64,000 nt of DNA from Gallionella sp. (lineage in GTDB: Bacteria; Pseudomonadota; Gammaproteobacteria; Burkholderiales; Gallionellaceae): NCBI GenBank assembly GCA_023229845.1, contig JALNYK010000009.1, forward strand, positions 1-64,000, read 5' to 3'. The position numbers were made by a program, and so were the translations under genes. Below are positions 59,325 through 64,000 of the stretch, piece after piece. How positions within the stretch are numbered: position 1 is the stretch's first letter; the number at the start of each line of letters is the position of its first letter. Below the pieces are notes generated by a model. That model did not search any database. It was given only the letters and a program-made list of their open reading frames with translations, and was not told where the DNA came from.

Positions 59325-60619
59325 GCGATGTCCTCCGCCAGGCGCAGGCCGGAGAACATCCAGCGGTCTGCGGCCCGGAAAAAGTTGCGGTAACTGGCGC
59401 GCACATGGTCCTGCGCGGTGGCGCAGCATCCACCGCGCAACACCATCTGGTCGCACATGAACTTTCCGTTGTATTCGCCCAGCGTGCCGGGCAGCGGACG
59501 GAATCCGGGGTAGGGCAGGTAGGCGCTCCGCGTCCATTCCCACAGGTCGCCGTAGAACTGCAGGATCATAGGATTCGCGTAACGATTCGTTTGCTCCCTC
59601 TCCCCATGGGAGAGGGTTGGGGAGAGGGAGGCCGGACGCGGCACATACAGGCCGCTGTCGAGGAAGTTGCCGGCGATGGCTTGCGTGCTGGCGGCATGTT
59701 CCCATTCCGCCTCGGTCGGCAGGCGCTTGCCCGCCCAGCGCGCATAGGCGTCCGCCTCGTAATAGCTCAGGTGCGACACCGGCTCGTCTAGACGCAGTGC
59801 ATGCGCGCCGGTCAGGTCGAAGTGCATCCAGTCGCGGTCTTGTTTGAACCAGTACAGCGGCGCCTGCCAGTACTGTTCCTTGATCGTGCGCCAGCCATCG
59901 GACAGCCACAGCTCGACGCGGTCGTAACCGCCGTCTTCGATGAAGGCGAGGTACTCCGCATTGTTCACCAGCCGCGTACCCAGTCTGAAATCTTGCACGT
60001 ATGTCTTGTGCTGGGGACGCTCGTTGTCGTAGGCGAAGGCGTCGCCGTCGTGGCCGATCTCGACGATGCCGGCGGCAAATTCCTGCCAGCCCATCTTCGC
60101 AATGGGTGCAACAGGGGGCAGTTCGATCTTGTGATACGCCGGATGCAGCGGGTTGATGGAGAAGTTGTAACGCGTATCCATCAGCAACAGCTCCTGATGC
60201 TGGATCTCGTGCTCGATCCCCAGTTGTAAACGCTGCCGGATGTCGGCGGAATGCTGCGCCGGAGACTGCGCCAGCAGATCGAGCATCGCCGCATCGACAT
60301 GGCGGCGGTAGCGATACACCTCGTCTACCGTCGGGCGCGACAGCATGCCGCGTTGCGGGCGCGGAAAGAACGTGCCCGCCGTCTCGTAATAAGAATTGAA
60401 CAGGTGTGCGTATTCCTCGCGCAGCATGCGGTACTGCTTTGCATACGGCACGAGGATGAACGTCTCGAAAAACCAGCTGACATGCGCCAGATGCCACTTG
60501 GGCGGACTCGCGTTCTCCATCGCCTGAAGGCAATAGTCCTCGATCTGCAACGGTGCGCACAACGCTTCCGTGCGCGCGCGCACTGTTTGGTAGCGTTCGA
60601 TCAATGCGGCATCGTTCAT
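59321..60619 (-). CDS. egtB: Ergothioneine synthase EgtB (sulfoxide synthase)
   Basis: A 432-aa non-heme iron enzyme joining hercynine to a thiol with O2. The N-terminal DinB-like domain has His in KWHLAHVSWFFETF and HxxxHxE at 137-143 (EHEIQHQE). The C-terminal FGE-sulfatase fold has RLPTEAEWEHAA, YGDLWEWTRSAY and FMCDQMVLRGGCCAT. Residues about 331-347 (SLSPTLSHGERE) come from a palindromic repeat inserted in frame. First gene of the egtBD pair. Confidence 0.95.
   Translation of the reverse strand: MNDAALIERYQTVRARTEALCAPLQIEDYCLQAMENASPPKWHLAHVSWFFETFILVPYAKQYRMLREEYAHLFNSYYETAGTFFPRPQRGMLSRPTVDEVYRYRRHVDAAMLDLLAQSPAQHSADIRQRLQLGIEHEIQHQELLLMDTRYNFSINPLHPAYHKIELPPVAPIAKMGWQEFAAGIVEIGHDGDAFAYDNERPQHKTYVQDFRLGTRLVNNAEYLAFIEDGGYDRVELWLSDGWRTIKEQYWQAPLYWFKQDRDWMHFDLTGAHALRLDEPVSHLSYYEADAYARWAGKRLPTEAEWEHAASTQAIAGNFLDSGLYVPRPASLSPTLSHGEREQTNRYANPMILQFYGDLWEWTRSAYLPYPGFRPLPGTLGEYNGKFMCDQMVLRGGCCATAQDHVRASYRNFFRAADRWMFSGLRLAEDIA
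59596..59630. repeat. Palindromic repeat inserted within egtB
   Basis: CCCTCTCCC (59596-59604) and GGGAGAGGG (59608-59616) form a 9-bp stem with a CAT loop, followed by TTGGGGAGAGGGAG. This is the widespread CCCTCTCCCC/GGGGAGAGGG repeat normally found between genes. Here it is read through in frame. Confidence 0.8.
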
Positions 60620-60626
60620 CGTCTCG

Positions 60627-60917
60627 TCATTCCTCTATTTTGACGCCGTGCCAGAACGCGACGAAGCCCTTGATGCGGGCCGCCATCGCGGACGGCTCGG
60701 GGTAATACCAGGCGGCATCCTCGTTCACCTGGCCGTCGACCACAACGTTGTAGTAACTGGCTTCGCCTTTCCATACGCAGTGCGTATGCGTCGTGCTGGG
60801 TTGCAGAAATTCCTTCTTCACGGCGGAAAGCGGGAAGTAGACGTTCCCCTCCACGCGATGGATCTCGTTGCTCGCCGCTTCGGCGATGACCTGATTGTTC
60901 CAGATGGCCTTGGGCAT
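60627..60917 (-). CDS. DUF427 family protein
   Basis: A 96-aa small beta-rich protein with the DUF427 pattern: GNVYFPLSAVKKEFLQPS, then THTHCVWKGEASYYNVVVDG and DAAWYYPEPSAMAARIKGFVAFW. Biochemical role unknown. A good AGGAGA precedes the ATG. It ends 7 nt upstream of egtB and is probably cotranscribed. Confidence 0.9.
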   Translation of the reverse strand: MPKAIWNNQVIAEAASNEIHRVEGNVYFPLSAVKKEFLQPSTTHTHCVWKGEASYYNVVVDGQVNEDAAWYYPEPSAMAARIKGFVAFWHGVKIEE

Positions 60918-60988
60918 GACTTTCTCCTGAAAGTGAGTAATACGATGTGGCTGTTGGTCGGTCAATAAGGCAAAGACCTTACAAACGG

Positions 60989-61222
60989 TCACGGCTGTTC
61001 GTCGCAACGCTGCATCTCGTTGCGCGCGGCGCTGTAGCTGGACACGCAGAATGGCACGAAGAAATTCAGCAGCATCTGCGTCGTATTGAGCGGCAAGCCA
61101 TCGAGCAGATTGCCGCCCTGATTCACCAGGTTGAGCAGGGTGCCGACCACCAGTGCTACCTTAAGCGCGGAGATCGCGATCCGGCGGCGACCGGCGATGC
61201 GGAGCAGGCGGACGATGCGCAT
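60989..61222 (-). CDS. nrtS: NrtS family nitrate/nitrite transporter-like protein
   Basis: 77 aa with two hydrophobic segments: ALKVALVVGTLLNLVNQGG and LLNFFVPFCVSSYSAA. This matches the short NrtS family linked to nitrate/nitrite transport. The C-terminus (RNEMQRCDEQP) is hydrophilic. It lies 9 nt downstream of the receiver-like gene. Assignment rests on family pattern only. Confidence 0.7.
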   Translation of the reverse strand: MRIVRLLRIAGRRRIAISALKVALVVGTLLNLVNQGGNLLDGLPLNTTQMLLNFFVPFCVSSYSAARNEMQRCDEQP

Positions 61223-61231
61223 GCCGTTCTC

Positions 61232-61684
61232 TTAGCGGAAATGCTGGCGCAGGATGCGTTCCGCCGCCGCCGAGGCGATGTCGTCCTTGTTCAGGAACAG
61301 GAACACGTCGCGCTCGCCCAGTCGAGAATGTTCCTCTGCTCTGGCATTGAACGGCAGGATCGTCGAACCGGGATGCACCTCATGCACGATGCGCTGTATC
61401 GTGGACAGGGTCGAATCGAATGCGGTCAGGCCGGCGAATATCACCGGCAGCGACGGATAACGCTTGCGCAGTTCCGCGAACACTTCTGCCGGTTTTGCCG
61501 CGATGGAGGATACGACCGCCGTCGAGATAATCGCGCCGCTGAACGACCCAAGTTTGCCGGAATGCATGTCGTCTATGCTTTCCAATTTGGTCGGCTGATA
61601 GCCGTTACGTTCCAGGAATGGACGCATCTCCGATACGATGAAGGCATGCGGTCGCGCCAGTAACACTTTCTTTTCGATAGCCAT
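61232..61684 (-). CDS. Receiver-like hypothetical protein
   Basis: A 150-aa alpha/beta protein beginning KKVLLARPHAFIVSEMRPFLERNGYQ like a response-regulator receiver, but with no acidic pair and no phosphoacceptor Asp (IISTAVVSSIAAKP instead). It ends ERDVFLFLNKDDIASAAAERIL. Probably a pseudo-receiver or binding protein of unknown role. Upstream of nrtS. Confidence 0.65.
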   Translation of the reverse strand: MAIEKKVLLARPHAFIVSEMRPFLERNGYQPTKLESIDDMHSGKLGSFSGAIISTAVVSSIAAKPAEVFAELRKRYPSLPVIFAGLTAFDSTLSTIQRIVHEVHPGSTILPFNARAEEHSRLGERDVFLFLNKDDIASAAAERILRQHFR

Positions 61685-61714
61685 TTGTCTGTCCTTTGTC
61701 TGTGTCTGATGCGC

Positions 61715-62584
61715 TCATGCCGCCACCGCGCCGTGCCGGCGCAGTACTTCAAGATAGGTGTCCGGCTCGGGGCGCACGCGATAGTTGTCGGTCTCGTGCG
61801 CCCACAAGATCCTGCCGTTGCGGCCGGTGATGACGACGGTCGGCATCACCGTGTCGCTGTCGTAGCCCAGCATCTGCATGCCGGCAGGCAGGCCGTTCGG
61901 ATGTTCGATGCCGAGCTTGCGGGCGGCCGCGTTGTCTTCGTCGGTGAGGAACTCGAAGGATGCTTCGAGGCGGAACTTCTGCGCCAGCGCCACCGTGTTG
62001 TCGTGCGGTTGCGGGGCGATCAGCGCGATGCGCACGCCGAGCGCGCCGATCTCGCGGTAGCGTTCGGCCAGTTCCTTGATCTGCGCCATGCAGAACGGGC
62101 ACCAGTTGCCGCGATAGAAGATGAAGACGGCGGGCTTGTCGGTCAGGCTGCGCGAGCTGACCCACGCGCCTGCGGTGTTGCGCACCGAGAACTCGGGCAG
62201 CGTCGCGCCGACCGCCAGCTTCGCATTCACATCGCGCCCGTCGTAGGTCGAGAACCAGTAGGCGTATAGCAGGAAGGTCGTCCAGCCGGCGGTTGCCAGC
62301 AGTGCCACCAGTCCTTCCGTCCCGGTCGAGACCCAGATATATCCGGCGAGTGCTGCGCCTGCCACGCCCAGCAGATTGATCAGCGGAAAATGCGCACTGG
62401 TACGCGCCAGATTCTTCAGCGTCATGGCGCGCATGATCACCGTCAGGATAGGCGCGACCGTCAGCAGCACGCCGCCCCATGCCAGTTGGTTCTCGCCCCG
62501 GTAAAGCGCCCAGCCCGCGTAGCCGGCGATGCTCATGATCGCCATCATGTAGCTGCTGATGAATATCGACTTGATCAGATTCAT
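61715..62584 (-). CDS. Membrane-anchored redoxin (AhpC/TSA-like)
   Basis: 289 aa: four predicted helices in the first 112 residues, then a thioredoxin-fold peroxiredoxin-like domain with FYRGNWCPFCMAQIKELAERY (C162 and C165). The topology suggests a membrane-linked thiol/peroxide reductase; which face the domain lies on cannot be fixed. ATG 62584 (MNLIKSIFISSYMMAI) is preferred to 62713. Confidence 0.82.
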   Translation of the reverse strand: MNLIKSIFISSYMMAIMSIAGYAGWALYRGENQLAWGGVLLTVAPILTVIMRAMTLKNLARTSAHFPLINLLGVAGAALAGYIWVSTGTEGLVALLATAGWTTFLLYAYWFSTYDGRDVNAKLAVGATLPEFSVRNTAGAWVSSRSLTDKPAVFIFYRGNWCPFCMAQIKELAERYREIGALGVRIALIAPQPHDNTVALAQKFRLEASFEFLTDEDNAAARKLGIEHPNGLPAGMQMLGYDSDTVMPTVVITGRNGRILWAHETDNYRVRPEPDTYLEVLRRHGAVAA

Positions 62585-62645
62585 GTTGTGACTCCTGAAT
62601 AATGAATCGTCCCGCCGCGCCTTGGCGCGGCGGAGTGAGGGATGA

Positions 62646-63233
62646 TTACGCCGCCTTCTTGCAGCATGCGTATTCGTCCGGCGCCTGCCATGCCTCGTTG
62701 GTGAACGCGGCATCCAGCGGCGTGTCGGTCAGGTGGTTGGCGTAGTTGCTCAGGGTCTTCATGCTGACGCCGAGCACCACCTCCAGCGCGTTCTGCGGCG
62801 TGTAGCCGGCGGCGAAGAGGTCCTTCAGTTCCTGGCTGCCCTGCACCCAGCCGCGCTCGCGCACCACGGCACGGGCAAAAGCCGCCAGCGCATCCAGCTT
62901 CGTGTCTGGCAGGTCATTGTTGCCGCGCAGTGCATCGATCCGCGCACCATCGACCTTGACCAGATTGCGCGCGAGGAAGGAATGGGCGGCGACGCAGTAT
63001 TCGCAGCGGTTCTCGATGCTGACGGCGATCAGCACGACCTGCTGCTCTTCCGGCGTGAGCGCGCTCTTTTCCAGCAACGCTCCGAGTTGCTTGTAGGCTT
63101 CCAGCGCGGCGGGCGCTTCCGCCAGATGGGCATACAGATTGGGGATAAAACCCAGCCCTTTGTTGGCGGCTTCGAGGATGGGACGCGATCCGGCGGGGGC
63201 GGATTCGAGGGTGTGCAATTGGAATGTGTTCAT
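62646..63233 (-). CDS. Carboxymuconolactone decarboxylase family (AhpD-like) protein
   Basis: A 195-aa helical protein with ENRCEYCVAAHSFLARN, the CxxC-H alkylhydroperoxidase core, and PNLYAHLAEAP near residue 31. It ends in a CC-containing tail (EYACCKKAA). A strong AGGAGA precedes the ATG. Probably the first gene of a leftward thiol/peroxide defence group with the membrane redoxin. Confidence 0.88.
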   Translation of the reverse strand: MNTFQLHTLESAPAGSRPILEAANKGLGFIPNLYAHLAEAPAALEAYKQLGALLEKSALTPEEQQVVLIAVSIENRCEYCVAAHSFLARNLVKVDGARIDALRGNNDLPDTKLDALAAFARAVVRERGWVQGSQELKDLFAAGYTPQNALEVVLGVSMKTLSNYANHLTDTPLDAAFTNEAWQAPDEYACCKKAA

Positions 63234-63572
63234 GACGGTCTCCTGTGGGTTGGGCAACATGTGTTGCCGGAACCCATTGTCAGGATTCGGAGGGCTAGCC
63301 TCCATGACCGGTAAAGCGGGATTTATGTCCGTTCGTCCAGCGAGAATGGCGCGGCGGCGCGTTTAGTGATCCGGCACAAATAAAGTAGCACGTCATATCG
63401 GCGAAGGCCGCTATCCAGTGGCGCGCAAAGCGCGCCGATCTGGGTAATGCTGGATTCCGGGTCAAGCCCGGAATGATGGAGTTGATACTGTTTAATGCCG
63501 GATCAATAACTTGGTATAAGCATTTGCTCCAGCTCTGTAGTCACGAACGGCTGTTGGCGATGAGGAAGTCTA
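63234..63572. other. Non-coding stretch with dispersed palindromes
   Basis: 339 nt without a credible gene. It holds GGCGCGC/GCGCGCC (63420-63436, AAA loop) and ATTCCGGG/CCCGGAAT (63454-63474, TCAAG loop) in a combination typical of short genomic repeats. The junction marks the change from core genes to a RhuM accessory gene. Confidence 0.6.
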
Positions 63573-64000
63573 TCAATCTTCTTTTCTTGGGGTTTTGGCA
63601 GGCAAATGCTTCACCATGCGGTCAAAGTCAGATTCGAAGCGCCGGTCATCCAGTCCCCGAAATTTGTCGAACTCCTGTTCGGCGTGTGTCTTGGCCAACT
63701 CAGCCGAAACCTTACCTGCGCCTTGCAAAATCTCGCGGTCATTTAATGTCAGAAAGCCTTCCAGTTTGTCGATCCAGTCCTGCATGGTCATGGCGATGCG
63801 CCGCATCGCCTGGCCCTCGGCAAAAATCAAATACTGTTCGGCCAGGTTATTGAGGGCGCGTAGCTCTTCCTCGTTCAGGTAATTCTTGGCGATGCTCACA
63901 TCAGCCTTGCGGATGCGTGCTCCCTCCCAAGTCGTCAGCCCCATGTTCGGCTGGCTGCTGTCGGCACGGGCGGAGATCAGTTCGGCGGCAGTCTGGCCGT
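63573..64000 (-). CDS. RhuM-family protein, C-terminal part (runs off the window)
   Basis: The reverse frame is open to the right edge and ends at 63573 with about 142 codons visible: GQTAAELISARADSSQPN, GLTTWEGARIRKADVSIAKN, YLNEEELRALNNLAEQYL and KTHAEQEFDKFRGL. This is the conserved C-terminal half of RhuM (virulence-associated, COG3943) proteins, found on genomic islands, often near restriction or toxin-like genes. The true start lies beyond 64000. Confidence 0.85.
   Translation of the reverse strand, partial: GQTAAELISARADSSQPNMGLTTWEGARIRKADVSIAKNYLNEEELRALNNLAEQYLIFAEGQAMRRIAMTMQDWIDKLEGFLTLNDREILQGAGKVSAELAKTHAEQEFDKFRGLDDRRFESDFDRMVKHLPAKTPRKED

Noticed and set aside
58296..60560. 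754-codon frame suggesting an EgtB-EgtD fusion
   Set aside because: Upstream of 59324 it reads egtB in the wrong frame. The real EgtB frame ends at 59321 with a 4-nt overlap, so the genes are separate.

Overview
The window is a chromosomal segment of a GC-rich betaproteobacterium. The gene order kdsD-kdsC-lptC-lptA-lptB-rpoN-hpf-ptsN-hprK-rapZ, the paired aat/bpt transferases, a RegBA-type redox two-component system and Bordetella/Nitrosomonas-like protein sequences point to the order Nitrosomonadales. A relative of Gallionella/Sideroxydans is plausible, but this is inferred from protein sequence only. Nearly all the DNA is tightly packed core genome with many 4-nt start/stop overlaps. No rRNA, tRNA or CRISPR array was recognised.

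Layout. 0-9 kb: KDO/LPS transport genes, sigma-54, hibernation factor and the PTS-Ntr branch, followed by a NusG-II/Gx-transporter pair. 9.0-10.3 kb: an IS110-family element beside a REP-like palindrome. 10.3-13.3 kb: lipB-ybeD-dat-dacA. 13.4-17.5 kb: a stand-alone zinc-binding CZB protein, an HDOD protein, a RegBA pair whose kinase carries a Met/His-rich periplasmic insertion, and a divergent PCu(A)C copper chaperone. 17.6-19.8 kb: argB, a HAD phosphatase and slmA. 20.1-21.3 kb: an AT-rich orphan gene between palindromic repeats. 21.4-31 kb: a divergent DAHP synthase, a hybrid kinase with its periplasmic binding protein, ChaA, a histone-like DUF2934 protein and a large GGDEF/EAL protein. 31-37.3 kb: a complete rnfABCDGE-nth operon. 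37.4-41.7 kb: a second GGDEF/EAL protein, a patch of broken genes, and a ferritin. 41.7-45 kb: pyrD, a membrane protein, bpt and aat. 45-50 kb: a PilZ-like protein, an esterase, an Aer-like PAS protein overlapping a chemoreceptor, and yjgA. 50-57 kb: pmbA, an Atm1-type ABC exporter, a PBP7-type endopeptidase and two MFS transporters. 57-63.2 kb: patB facing an egtB-egtD ergothioneine operon, then DUF427, nrtS, a membrane redoxin and an AhpD-like protein. 63.6-64 kb: a truncated RhuM-family gene.

Themes. Redox and metal sensing recur (RegBA, Rnf, PCuAC, two CZB domains, ferritin, ergothioneine). There is c-di-GMP traffic (two GGDEF/EAL proteins and one PilZ-like protein). The spaces between genes hold many small palindromic or tandem repeats, several of which have altered gene ends (rapZ, slmA, yjgA, egtB). 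No single obviously new multi-gene system stands out. The best candidates for a second look are the orphan gene at 20.1-21.3 kb, the Met-rich RegB beside PCuAC, the egt locus with a possible C-S lyase partner, and the IS110 element with its candidate bridge-RNA leader.
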